Source: Bacillota bacterium
Lineage (GTDB): Bacteria; Bacteroidota; Bacteroidia; Bacteroidales; Bacteroidaceae
Direction of reading: 5' to 3'
Assembly: GCA_023664625.1 (NCBI GenBank)
Contig: JAMPFD010000003.1
Span: forward strand, 1-64,000
Length of the DNA: 64,000 bases
Below, piece by piece: positions 35,159-44,490 of the stretch. A program made the translations under genes and the position numbers. Every line of letters starts with the position of its first letter. Positions within the stretch are counted from its first letter, which is position 1. Below the pieces are notes generated by a model, which saw only the letters and a list, made by a program, of their open reading frames with translations, made no database searches and was not told the origin of the DNA.

Positions 35159-36604
35159 CTATTCCTCCGGTTCTGTCATCTTCTTAAAGAAATTGACGAT
35201 GCCGCGCTTTATCTTTACAGAAGCGGAATTTTCCCTGCGGCGGCGTTCTTCTTCCTCTTTCCGGGCAGCTTCCTCCTCAGCCTTACGGCGTGCCTCTTCC
35301 TCGGCTTTCCTGCGTGCCTCTTCTTCAGCGGCCTCGCGTTCCTTGACTGTAGGCACCTGTCCCGGCTTCATCTCACTGATGGAACGTGAGCCGGCAGTGC
35401 CGTTAGTGGTCTCGTTCTCTTCGCTGAAAATGTCACGCACCTCGCTGAGAGGCCGTCCGGAAGAGAGGTCGTCAGCCTTTGCAAGAAGTGCCAGTGCAGT
35501 GCAGAGGGTGGCATTGTCCTCTATGTTGACAGACTTGGCGGTGTTGACACTGCCGCTGATAGCCTTTGCAATGCGTATCTTGTCGATATTGGAGTATTTG
35601 CGGAAAGCAAGTTCTATGTTCTTCATGTTACATCCGCCTCCGGTGAGGACGATTCCTCCGACAAGCTTGTCGATATACTCTGAAGGAATCTGTGCCAGTG
35701 TGTTCTTGATTATCTCCTCGGCACGCGCCTCGACGATTGAGATGAACTCACGCTGAGGAACGGACCTCTGAGGATCGATACTCAGTTTCATGTCCGGGTC
35801 GACATCCGAGGAGTTGGTAAGTGCGGAAGCATATTTCAGCTTCATCTTCTCAGCCTCCATCTCGTCAATATGGAAAGACGTGATGTCCTTCGTTATGTTC
35901 CAGCCGCCCATAGGGACTGTGACGAGATGCCTGAGGATATTCTTGTAGTATACGGAGACAGTCGTAGTCTCTGCTCCGAGGTCGACAAGGATACATCCCG
36001 TGCGCTTCTCCGACTCTGTAAGAATGCTGTCGGCGAGGGCTATCGGGGCGAGATAGTAGCGCGGGTTAGGCATCTTCTCCTGCTCAAAGCACTTGGAGAG
36101 ATTGCGGTAAAAAGATTCGCGCCATACTATGTTGAGGAAGTTCCCTTCTATGCGGTTGCATTCTATGCCTACAGGATCAAGCTGGAACTGTGAGTCGACC
36201 TTGTACTCCTGGGGTGCGACATCAAGGATTGTCTTGCCCTGATAGTGTGTGCCACGGTTGCCGTCCATCATATGGTCTATGATGCTGTTATTGACCACAG
36301 TCGCCTCATCAAGGTCACGGACGATAGTGTTGACGACACTGCGTATGCCTTGGCCTCCTATGCCGACATGAACCAGTGTGATCTCTGTCTGCAGCTGCTC
36401 CTGCAATCTCCGTATGATGCTTCGGATGCACTGGTTGGTTTTGTCTATATTATAAACTACGCCCTTGCGTATACAGGTAGGTGCTTGCTCAGAGGCGATG
36501 GCAAGAACGGAGATGCTTCCGTCCATCTTCTTCTGACCGGCTATGCCGGTAATCTTGGAAGAGCCGAGTTCGATGGCTACATAAAATTCTTTTGCTGCTG
36601 GCAT
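35159..36604 (-). CDS. ftsA: Cell division protein FtsA with charged C-terminal extension
   Basis: A 481-residue actin-like protein that tethers FtsZ to the membrane. It starts KEFYVAIELGSSKITGIAG, contains the nucleotide-binding CILVDLGAETTTVSVYY and the GGIVLTGGGCNMKN motif. After about residue 420 comes a low-complexity Glu/Arg/Lys/Ala stretch with RRKAEEEA repeats. It ends in an amphipathic basic helix (VKIKRGIVNFFKKM) suited to membrane binding. The extension makes it longer than E. coli FtsA (420). Confidence 0.95.
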   Translation of the reverse strand: MPAAKEFYVAIELGSSKITGIAGQKKMDGSISVLAIASEQAPTCIRKGVVYNIDKTNQCIRSIIRRLQEQLQTEITLVHVGIGGQGIRSVVNTIVRDLDEATVVNNSIIDHMMDGNRGTHYQGKTILDVAPQEYKVDSQFQLDPVGIECNRIEGNFLNIVWRESFYRNLSKCFEQEKMPNPRYYLAPIALADSILTESEKRTGCILVDLGAETTTVSVYYKNILRHLVTVPMGGWNITKDITSFHIDEMEAEKMKLKYASALTNSSDVDPDMKLSIDPQRSVPQREFISIVEARAEEIIKNTLAQIPSEYIDKLVGGIVLTGGGCNMKNIELAFRKYSNIDKIRIAKAISGSVNTAKSVNIEDNATLCTALALLAKADDLSSGRPLSEVRDIFSEENETTNGTAGSRSISEMKPGQVPTVKEREAAEEEARRKAEEEARRKAEEEAARKEEEERRRRENSASVKIKRGIVNFFKKMTEPEE

Positions 36605-36640
36605 AATGTGTATTTTTTTACGGAGTATTTACTGTTTTGT

Positions 36641-37537
36641 TTATTCTTGTTTCTTTTTCTGTTCCTGATTTCCGTCCTGAGAGGCTGCATTGTCCGTAAC
36701 GGAAGGCGTCGGGACTGCTTCTGCAGGCTCCGGAGCAGAGGCAACCTGTATAGCGGGCTTAACGGGATGCTTCTTGCAGATGATCTGATTGCGGAACTGT
36801 ACGTCGATGGTCTCATACTTGTTCCATCCTGTCTCTTTCAGTCCGTAGATGTAGAATTTTTCCAGTCTGTCAAGTTTCTCGCTGACATATGCTGTTACTT
36901 CGTCGTTCCTCTTCTGCAGTGTCGGTGCTTCCGGAAGGTAGCCGAGGAAGATTATATGGTCACCTACACGTGGCACGACTTCTATGCCGAGGTTCTGGTC
37001 AACATTGATCTGCTCCACCTGGTTACGCCAGAAGTCACTCTTCATGATGGTGTTGGCAAGTATGGAGACATACTGACGTGCGAAGGGCTTTGAGACATTG
37101 CCTGTGACGATGATGAGGTCGGAGGTGTACTTGGAGTTCGGCATTATGCCTCCGTTCTCGTCAATATAGTAGTCATCACCGTTCTCGCTCTTGATGCGCA
37201 CGAGGGGCGAGCGTTGCGTGACATAGATGAGAACATGGCCGTCAGTGGTCTTGCAGCACTCGGCGGTATTGACAAACGGTGAGTTGCGCAGGACGCTCTC
37301 TATCTTACGGGGTGAGACTTTGTCAAGATCTTTCTCCAGAGGATAGATTCCTTTCTTGATAAGGATGGACTTTATCTCGTCTGCATTAAGAAAGCCGTAG
37401 GTAGTCTCGTCAGTGATATTGATGTTCACCTTCGTGCATTTCTTTGCCAGTTCCTTGGGACTGTTGAATGCAGTGATGGCAAGCAGCAGATACACTGCAA
37501 GCATAATGTCAATCAATATGATGATGTACTTTTTCAA
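36641..37537 (-). CDS. ftsQ: Cell division protein FtsQ
   Basis: A 298-residue bitopic protein with one N-terminal transmembrane helix (YIIILIDIMLAVYLLLAITA). A POTRA-type and FtsQ-type periplasmic domain follows, with LEKDLDKVSPRKIESVLRNS and TAECCKTTDGHVLIYVTQRS. It links early and late division proteins. The last 50 residues are Pro/Ala/Gln/Lys-rich and probably unstructured. Position between murC and ftsA supports the assignment. Confidence 0.92.
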   Translation of the reverse strand: MKKYIIILIDIMLAVYLLLAITAFNSPKELAKKCTKVNINITDETTYGFLNADEIKSILIKKGIYPLEKDLDKVSPRKIESVLRNSPFVNTAECCKTTDGHVLIYVTQRSPLVRIKSENGDDYYIDENGGIMPNSKYTSDLIIVTGNVSKPFARQYVSILANTIMKSDFWRNQVEQINVDQNLGIEVVPRVGDHIIFLGYLPEAPTLQKRNDEVTAYVSEKLDRLEKFYIYGLKETGWNKYETIDVQFRNQIICKKHPVKPAIQVASAPEPAEAVPTPSVTDNAASQDGNQEQKKKQE

Positions 37538-37587
37538 TTATCTGTCCTGTGATTTATAATATTCTGTAGGGAAATTCCGTTATATTG

Positions 37588-38973
37588 TCAGCCTCTTACC
37601 GTAAGAGCTCGGCCTTTTGCCCTTATTATCTCGGCGATTCTGTCACAGTAGTTGTCAAGGTCGCCCGCGCCAAGCACTATGAGGACGTCAAAATCGCGTG
37701 ACTTTACGAAATCGAGCACGGTGTCTTTCTCAATAATATGCTTCTCCACGCCTTCCGCAAGATTGTCGTAGATAAGGCGTGAGGTTACACCTTCTATCGG
37801 CAGTTCACGTGCCGGATATATCTCCGTGAGCACTACTTCGTCAAGAATGCTCAGGGATGCGGCAAATTCCTTGTAGAAATCCCTTGTACGTGTATAGAGA
37901 TGGGGCTGGAAGATGGCGGTAATCCTGCGGTCTTTGTACAGTTCCCGCATGGAGCGTGCCGACTGCTGTATTTCTTTGGGGTGGTGGGCATAGTCGGAGA
38001 GGAAGACGTGGTGCGCATCCTTTATCTTGAAATCAAAGCGGCGGTCGACACCTCCGTAGGTCTCCATGCCGCGGCGCAGTTCCTCTGCCGTGCATCCGTT
38101 GAGCTGTGCCATGGCCATGGCGCAGATACCGTTCTCGATGTTTATCGGTATCGGCTGTCCGAGGCTGATGTCACGGACGTTCTCTATCGGGGAGATGAAG
38201 TCAAAGACTATCTCTCCTCCTGCTATGCGGATATTCTCCGCATGGAAGTCACCGGCTTCCTTAGAGTATTCGTAGACACGCACGCCAGGCTGCGGTTCTG
38301 CTTTCATGGACAGGCCTTTGCGGAGGATAATGGCGCCGCCAGGCCTGACAAGTGTGCTGTAATGACGGAAAGACTCAAGGTATGCTTCCTCTGTTCCGTA
38401 GATGTCAAGATGGTCAGGATCTGTGGATGTGATGACGGTCATCCACGGGCGGAGCCAATGGAAAGAGCGGTCAAACTCGTCTGCCTCTATCACTACGAAC
38501 TCAGAGTTGTCAGAAAGGATGTTGTTTGTACCATAGTTCTTCGATATTCCGCCAAGAAAGGCATTGCAGTCGACATGTGACCGGTGCATGATATGTGCGC
38601 ACATCGTGGACGTAGTTGTCTTGCCATGGGTGCCGGCGAAGCACAGTCCTTTCTTGTCCTGTGTCAGTATGCCGAGTATTTGCGCACGCTTCATGACCCT
38701 GAAACCGTTCTGCAGGAAATAGCACAGTTCTCCATGGTCTTTCGGAATGGCAGGAGTATAGCAGACGATACAGTTGTCTTTATCCTTGAATGCAGGGGAT
38801 ACGGTCTCTATATTGTCTTCATAATGTATCTCTATGCCCTCTCCGATGAGGGTCTCCGTGAGAGTTGACGGCGTTTTGTCGTATCCGCCGACCTTATATC
38901 CGTTCTTGTTGAAGTAGCGTGCAAGGGCGGACATTCCGATGCCTCCCGCTCCTATGAAATATATTGCTTTCAT
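37588..38973 (-). CDS. murC: UDP-N-acetylmuramate--L-alanine ligase
   Basis: A 461-residue Mur ligase adding L-Ala to UDP-MurNAc. The N-terminal Rossmann motif FIGAGGIGMSALARYF, ATP-binding AGTHGKTTTSTMCAH and the DYAHHPKEI motif are intact. Length is typical. It stands between murG and ftsQ in the dcw order. Confidence 0.96.
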   Translation of the reverse strand: MKAIYFIGAGGIGMSALARYFNKNGYKVGGYDKTPSTLTETLIGEGIEIHYEDNIETVSPAFKDKDNCIVCYTPAIPKDHGELCYFLQNGFRVMKRAQILGILTQDKKGLCFAGTHGKTTTSTMCAHIMHRSHVDCNAFLGGISKNYGTNNILSDNSEFVVIEADEFDRSFHWLRPWMTVITSTDPDHLDIYGTEEAYLESFRHYSTLVRPGGAIILRKGLSMKAEPQPGVRVYEYSKEAGDFHAENIRIAGGEIVFDFISPIENVRDISLGQPIPINIENGICAMAMAQLNGCTAEELRRGMETYGGVDRRFDFKIKDAHHVFLSDYAHHPKEIQQSARSMRELYKDRRITAIFQPHLYTRTRDFYKEFAASLSILDEVVLTEIYPARELPIEGVTSRLIYDNLAEGVEKHIIEKDTVLDFVKSRDFDVLIVLGAGDLDNYCDRIAEIIRAKGRALTVRG

Positions 38974-39068
38974 TGTTGTATTGCCTTTCTTACTGTTATA
39001 ACTGTCTGCCGCCTAACTTTCCGTACGGAAAGATGCTGAAGGTTAGTGTCCCGACGACATCCCGCATA

Positions 39069-40169
39069 TTATTTCTTCTCAGCCTGCCCGATGACAATCT
39101 TGGCTATAACCTCAGCCGAATCATAGAAAGCAAGCTTCCTTACTTCTGTCTCCAGGGCATGAATCCTCTCCGGATTGTTGACGAGGGCTATGGTCTCCTG
39201 CACAAGAGTCTGACGGGCGTCCTTGTCGGCACAGAAGACTGCCGCACCTTTGTCTGACAGCGCACGGGCATTCTTTGTCTGATGGTCCTCCGCAACGTTA
39301 GGGGAAGGTACAAGAACCGCTGCCTTCCCGAGAAGACACAGTTCTGAGATGCTTGATGCTCCGGCACGGGAGATCACTACATCTGCGGCGCGGTATGCCA
39401 TTGCCATATCGGAAATGAATGCCTGAGGGTGTACAAGTGTGGTGCCTGATGCCTCCGCCTTGCGGCTGCACTCGTCGGCATAGAACTTTCCTGTCTGCCA
39501 TATCACCTGTATACCGGCTTTCTCGAAAGCGTCAATGCCGTCCGCAATGCTGTCGTTTACTGTACGTGCGCCAAGCGAACCGCCAATGACGAGGACGGCA
39601 GGACGCTCCGGTTCCAGTCCGAAAGCCTTGCGTGCCTCCTCGCGGGATGCCTTGCACTCGAGGAGAGCCTGACGTACAGGATTGCCGGTAAGGACAATAC
39701 GTTCCTTAGGAAAGAACCGTTCCATGCCTTCATAGGCGACACATATCCTGACTGCCTTCTTTGCCAGCGACTTGTTTGTCACACCGGCATACGAGTTCTG
39801 TTCCTGGACGATACACGGTATGCCCATTGAGTATGCGGCATTGAGTGTCGGACTGCTGGCGTATCCGCCGACACCGACAACAGCCTGTGGCCTGAACTCA
39901 CGGATGACTTTCTTCACCTGTGAGCGGCTTTTGAGGAAGTCGAGCATCACACCTATATTCTTCGGACTCCATAACGGGCGTATCAGTCCGCGCACAGGGA
40001 GTCCTATTATTTTGTATCCGGCCTGCGGAACCCGTTCCATCTCCATACGTCCGTTTGCACCGACGAACAATATCTCTGCGTCAGGGCGCAGAGCCTTGAT
40101 TGCGTTTGCTATAGATACGGCAGGGAAGATATGTCCTCCGGTGCCTCCGCCACTTACTATTATCCTCAT
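39069..40169 (-). CDS. murG: Lipid II-forming GlcNAc transferase MurG
   Basis: A 366-residue GT28 enzyme that adds GlcNAc to lipid I on the inner face of the membrane. The N-terminal GGGTGGHIFPAVSIA loop and the C-terminal UDP-GlcNAc-binding SRAGASSISELCLLGKAAVL are intact. The 124 bp between it and ftsW hold no feature I can support. Confidence 0.96.
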   Translation of the reverse strand: MRIIVSGGGTGGHIFPAVSIANAIKALRPDAEILFVGANGRMEMERVPQAGYKIIGLPVRGLIRPLWSPKNIGVMLDFLKSRSQVKKVIREFRPQAVVGVGGYASSPTLNAAYSMGIPCIVQEQNSYAGVTNKSLAKKAVRICVAYEGMERFFPKERIVLTGNPVRQALLECKASREEARKAFGLEPERPAVLVIGGSLGARTVNDSIADGIDAFEKAGIQVIWQTGKFYADECSRKAEASGTTLVHPQAFISDMAMAYRAADVVISRAGASSISELCLLGKAAVLVPSPNVAEDHQTKNARALSDKGAAVFCADKDARQTLVQETIALVNNPERIHALETEVRKLAFYDSAEVIAKIVIGQAEKK

Positions 40170-40293
40170 GGGGTATTACTTTTTTAACTCTTGTTGCTGA
40201 ATGATGTTCTTATGTGAATGGACGCCTGAGTTCCATGGTTGCCACTACCGCACCGGGCGGGAATACTGACAGGCAGGATTCTCCATAACGGCT

Positions 40294-41559
40294 TCATACA
40301 TGGGCTTTCTGCGACGGCTGGCGTTTCTTTGCCGATTTGGATATGGAAAGAAGCATGCCGATATACACGCAGTTGATTATTGTTGACGTTCCGCCCTTGC
40401 TTACGAGGGGCAATGGCTGGCCTGTCACCGGCGCGAGACCTACAGCCACGAGCATGTTGAACATGGCTTGAATGACGAGTAGCATGCCTATTCCCATGGA
40501 AAGATATGCGGGAAAGGTATTGGCACAGTTGCGGGCGATATGTCCGGCGCGCCAGAAAATGATCACATACAGGCTGGCAATGACTGCCGCTCCCCAGAGT
40601 CCGAGTTCTTCTATTATAATGGCGAAGATGAAATCCGAGAACGCCTGAGAGATAAAGTCACGCTCTTCGGAATTGCCTGGACCGCAGCCGATTCCCTGGC
40701 TCTTGACAATGGCTATGTTGGCATGTGCCACCTGTGCATCCTTGTCAAGGTCGTATTCGTCCGGGGCGATGTCGTCACTGGAGGTGAATTTCTCTATTCG
40801 GGACTTCCAGGTGTCAAAACGGTGGAGGAGTCCTCCTTTCTTTTCTGCCTCATTGTCTGGCTGTCCTTTCTTTGAACCGGCGGCATATTCCACCTTCTCG
40901 GCGGTGTTCTGAGGCATTTCTGAGGATGTCTGTCCTAACGCCATGATGCTCGAGACGGCAAGAACTCCGCCGAGAATGACCACGCCAAGCAATTTTCCGA
41001 GCTGTGCAAGGGGGACACGGGCAACGAACATCATGAGGAACACCACTGCGGAGAGAAGGAATGCCGTGGAGAAATTCTCAAAGAATATCGGCAATATGAT
41101 AAAGGCGCTTGTACCGAGAACCCACCAAAAAGCCTGTCTGTCGGCACCTTTGTCCGTCTGCATTGCACTGAGAATCTGCGCAACGGCGAGCACAAGCGCG
41201 CCTTTTGCTATCTCCGACGGCTGGAACTGTATGCCGGCGATGCCCATCCACCTGCTCGCACCGTTCGTGCTCTGTCCGAAGAACAGCACTACAAGGAGCA
41301 TCACAACTGAGACAATAAGGAGGGGGAAGGTCACAATCTTGAAATATTTACAAGGTACATTAAGCACGCAGAGCATAGCCCCGATACCAAGAAGTATGAA
41401 GAATGTGTGTTTCAGCACCGGAAACCAGTAACTTCCTCCTTTGTATGTAAGAAACGACGAGGCGGAGAACACCTCGACGATGCTCACCAGACAGAGGATG
41501 AAGAATATCATCCAGATGACCTTGTCTCCCTTGAAGAGATTCTCTATTTTTTTGTTCAC
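40294..41559 (-). CDS. ftsW: SEDS peptidoglycan polymerase FtsW
   Basis: A 421-residue SEDS protein with about ten transmembrane helices. Signature elements include GASRWMGIAGIQFQPSEIAK, and GPGNSEERDFISQAFSDFIF with the family's conserved large-loop residues, then PLVSKGGTSTIINCVYIGML. An insertion of about 50 charged residues (about 215-270) lies in a loop, including KSRIEKFTSSDDIAPDEYDL. It works with FtsI. Array E separates it from murD. Confidence 0.95.
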   Translation of the reverse strand: MNKKIENLFKGDKVIWMIFFILCLVSIVEVFSASSFLTYKGGSYWFPVLKHTFFILLGIGAMLCVLNVPCKYFKIVTFPLLIVSVVMLLVVLFFGQSTNGASRWMGIAGIQFQPSEIAKGALVLAVAQILSAMQTDKGADRQAFWWVLGTSAFIILPIFFENFSTAFLLSAVVFLMMFVARVPLAQLGKLLGVVILGGVLAVSSIMALGQTSSEMPQNTAEKVEYAAGSKKGQPDNEAEKKGGLLHRFDTWKSRIEKFTSSDDIAPDEYDLDKDAQVAHANIAIVKSQGIGCGPGNSEERDFISQAFSDFIFAIIIEELGLWGAAVIASLYVIIFWRAGHIARNCANTFPAYLSMGIGMLLVIQAMFNMLVAVGLAPVTGQPLPLVSKGGTSTIINCVYIGMLLSISKSAKKRQPSQKAHV

Positions 41560-41596
41560 TTTGCCTTCTGTTTATCTATGGCATGTCTATGTGTTT

Positions 41597-41700
41597 CCAA
41601 AGTGTAACCTTTGGCATTGCAAAGTGTAACCTTTCACCATGTAAAAGGTTACCTTTCGCACGGTCAAGTGTCACTTTTTGATTGCCACTTTATAACATCC
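41597..41700. repeat. 22-bp-period array E (5 units) inside the dcw cluster
   Basis: Cores start at 41604 (GTAAC), 41626 (GTAAC), 41648 (GTTAC), 41670 (GTCAC) and 41692 (ATAAC), every 22 bp. Units include CCAAAGTGTAACCTTTGG, AAAGTGTAACCTTT, AAAAGGTTACCTTT and CAAGTGTCACTTTTTG. Arms vary while the phase stays fixed. It lies 56-159 bp 3' of the murD stop and 38 bp before the ftsW start. Confidence 0.82.
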
Positions 41701-41755
41701 TAAATATCAATATCTTATATACAACATCCGTGTTCCTCATTCTTCATTGTGGAGG

Positions 41756-43102
41756 TCATGGCATAGCCTTGACAAGAGTCTTGAACTGCTCGCCGCGGTC
41801 CTCCATATTCCTGAAGAGGTCGAACGATGCGCAACATGGTGAGAGGAGCACGCAGTCGCCGGGTTTTGCAAGGCTTCGGCAAGCCTTGACGCAGTCCTTC
41901 ATCGAATGGGTGTCAGCTACAGGGAGTCCGAGACTGTCGAAACTTTCATGAAGTTTGCTGTTGTCAGCACCGAGATAGACTATGGCGCGGCACTTTTCCT
42001 TTACGATTTCTGCTATGGTGGAGTAATCATTTCCCTTATCTTTTCCACCGACAATCAGTACTGTAGGTCTGTCCATAGCCTTCAAAGCGACAAAGCAGGC
42101 ATCGACATTGGTGGCTTTTGAGTCATTGACATAGAGGACTCCGCCCTTTTCTCCGGCACGTTCAAGACGGTGTTCCACACCTGGAAATTCTTTCAGGCAC
42201 TCACGGACAAGAGCTTCACCGACACCGGCACTCCTCGTTGCAAGATAAGCGGCGAGGGCATTGCGCTTGTTGTGCTGCCCCATCTGTGAGAATTCAAGTC
42301 CCATCTCCTCAAAATCAGTGTCAACAAAGGCGTAGAGCGACGGATTGCCGTCATTTGCCGGACGACTTGAAGGAGTTGGCTGAGGGGAATATCCGAGCAT
42401 GCGCTTGCGCAGCTCTTCCGAGATATGCCTGTCCTCTTTCCAATAGACGAAGATATTTTCTTCCGTCTGATTCTGTATGATACGCATCTTTGAATCAGTA
42501 TAGTTCTGCATCGGTGTGGCACCGTTGCCGAGGATATCAAAGTCATATCTGTCAAGATGGTCCGGCGTAATGTTCATAAGTACGGAGATGTCGGCACGGA
42601 AACTGAACATATTGTCCAACTGGAAAGAACTTATTTCAAGAACATACCAGTCATGGTCTTCCGTAGCAACCTGCATGGCATATGAGCGTCCGATATTTCC
42701 GGCAAGACCTACATCTATGCCGGCCTTGTTCATTATATAATATATGAGGGATGTTGTGGTTGTCTTGCCGTTAGAACCTGTAATACAGATTGTCTTTCCA
42801 CGGCTGTAACGGCGTGCAAATTCCAATTCGGAAAGTACGGGAGTTCCCTGCTCAACAAGTTGCCTTACAAGCGGTGATGTATCAGGGATACCGGGACTCT
42901 TCACCACTTCCTCAGCATCGAGAATACGGTCAGCGGTGTGCCTTCCTTCCTCCCACTCTATGCCGTTGGCATCAAGAATGGCCTTGTACTTATCCCGGAC
43001 GGTGCCCATATCAGAAACGAACACCTCATAGCCCTGTTTCTTTGCAAGAATAGCCGTGCCGGCTCCAGACTCTCCGGCTCCAAGTATTGCAATCTTTCCC
43101 AT
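41756..43102 (-). CDS. murD: UDP-MurNAc-L-Ala--D-Glu ligase
   Basis: A 448-residue Mur ligase adding D-Glu. It shows the N-terminal KIAILGAGESGAGTAILAKK, the ATP-binding ITGSNGKTTTTSLIYYIM and the C-terminal NDSKATNVDACFVALKAM. It is complete. It is in standard dcw position after mraY; the 196-bp gap to ftsW holds array E, a break in an otherwise tight cluster. Confidence 0.96.
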   Translation of the reverse strand: MGKIAILGAGESGAGTAILAKKQGYEVFVSDMGTVRDKYKAILDANGIEWEEGRHTADRILDAEEVVKSPGIPDTSPLVRQLVEQGTPVLSELEFARRYSRGKTICITGSNGKTTTTSLIYYIMNKAGIDVGLAGNIGRSYAMQVATEDHDWYVLEISSFQLDNMFSFRADISVLMNITPDHLDRYDFDILGNGATPMQNYTDSKMRIIQNQTEENIFVYWKEDRHISEELRKRMLGYSPQPTPSSRPANDGNPSLYAFVDTDFEEMGLEFSQMGQHNKRNALAAYLATRSAGVGEALVRECLKEFPGVEHRLERAGEKGGVLYVNDSKATNVDACFVALKAMDRPTVLIVGGKDKGNDYSTIAEIVKEKCRAIVYLGADNSKLHESFDSLGLPVADTHSMKDCVKACRSLAKPGDCVLLSPCCASFDLFRNMEDRGEQFKTLVKAMP

Positions 43103-43200
43103 AATCTTCTAAAACTTTACATCGTACATTTCTTTCTCTTCCGCGGCATGGCCGCAAATGGCCGCGGCAAGCTTTTCTCTGCCGTTACATGACCGGAGAA

Positions 43201-44463
43201 CTATCTTATCTTCAATGTTATTATGGCAAGTGCCGCAAGCAGCACTGTCGTTATCCAGAATCTCGTCGTAATCTTCGACTCCAGCCAACATCCGCGAGGC
43301 CAGTTAAGCAAAACCTTTACATCAGGTGCAAGCTGTCCCGGCTGTATGCGGAAAGTGTCATGGATTGGAGCACGCTTGAAAAGACGCAGTTTCTTACCAC
43401 GCTTATTGCCATATTTTGCCACCTGAACCTGCAGCATCACAGAGACACTCTCCATGAAGAATATGAAACAGAGGACAGGAATCAGCAGTTCCTTGTGGAT
43501 GATAATCGCCGTGACAGCTATGATTCCGCCGATGGCAAGCGAGCCGGTGTCCCCCATGAATATCTGTGCCGGATATGCATTGTACCAAAGGAAACCTGTC
43601 AGTGCGCCTATAAAGGCACATAGGAATATCACCAGTTCCTGCGAGCCAGGTACATACATGATGTCAAAATATGACGCAAACGCAATATTCGATGATACGT
43701 ATGCCAATATACCAAGTGCCACTCCGATGATTGCGGCATTACCTGAGCACATGCCGTCCATGCCGTCATTGAGATTGGAACCGTTGGAAACTGCCGTAAC
43801 GACGATAATTGTCATCAGCACGAACACAGCCCATCCTGCCGCGTTCTTATATTTCCCGCAGAAACTGACGAACCATTTGTAGTCAAGGTTGTTATCCTTT
43901 ACGAACGGAATCGTCGTGATTGTGGATTTCACGGGCTCACTCTTGTGCACCACAATCTCCGTGCCCTGCTTCTTCATGGAGACATTCTCACGTATGACGG
44001 CATCGGGAGACAGCCAAAGCGTGACACCGACGAAAAGGCCGAGAAGACATTGTCCGATAAGCTTGTACATCGGACGCAGGCCGTCTTTCGTAACCTTCAT
44101 CTTTATATAGTCATCAACAAAGCCTATCGCACCGAGCCAGACCGTTGTCACAAGGAGGATTATCATGTAGATATTACGCAGCCTTCCGAAAAGCAGGCAC
44201 GGCACAATTATGGCCACGAGTATTATCACCCCGCCCATCGTAGGCACGCCTTTCTTCTGCTGGCCATAAGGATCTATGGATACATCGCGCTGTGTCTCGC
44301 TGACATTACGCTTACGCAGCCATTTGATGAAATGCTCACCGAACCAGATACTTATGACGAGTGAGAATATCAGTGCCAAGATTGCACGGAAGGAAATATA
44401 GCTCCACAGATGTGCTCCGTGGAAGCCAAACTGCTCCAGGAAGCGGAAAAGGTAGTATAGCAT
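43201..44463 (-). CDS. mraY: Phospho-MurNAc-pentapeptide translocase MraY
   Basis: A 420-residue membrane enzyme with about ten helices that makes lipid I from undecaprenyl phosphate. The aspartate motifs are FVDDYIKM, NGSNLNDGMDGMCSG and the C-terminal FMGDTGSLAIGG. It is longer than E. coli MraY (360) because of a periplasmic insert around residues 150-210, which I believe is common in Bacteroidota. It lies between murE and murD. Confidence 0.95.
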   Translation of the reverse strand: MLYYLFRFLEQFGFHGAHLWSYISFRAILALIFSLVISIWFGEHFIKWLRKRNVSETQRDVSIDPYGQQKKGVPTMGGVIILVAIIVPCLLFGRLRNIYMIILLVTTVWLGAIGFVDDYIKMKVTKDGLRPMYKLIGQCLLGLFVGVTLWLSPDAVIRENVSMKKQGTEIVVHKSEPVKSTITTIPFVKDNNLDYKWFVSFCGKYKNAAGWAVFVLMTIIVVTAVSNGSNLNDGMDGMCSGNAAIIGVALGILAYVSSNIAFASYFDIMYVPGSQELVIFLCAFIGALTGFLWYNAYPAQIFMGDTGSLAIGGIIAVTAIIIHKELLIPVLCFIFFMESVSVMLQVQVAKYGNKRGKKLRLFKRAPIHDTFRIQPGQLAPDVKVLLNWPRGCWLESKITTRFWITTVLLAALAIITLKIR

Positions 44464-44490
44464 ATTTATGTCTACTGTTCTGATGGTTAT

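Noticed and set aside
34472..35756. Long plus-strand frames opposite ftsZ and ftsA
   Set aside because: Shadows of well-supported genes; translations are low-complexity (Ser/Ala/Arg-rich) reverse images of the FtsA charged tail and FtsZ.
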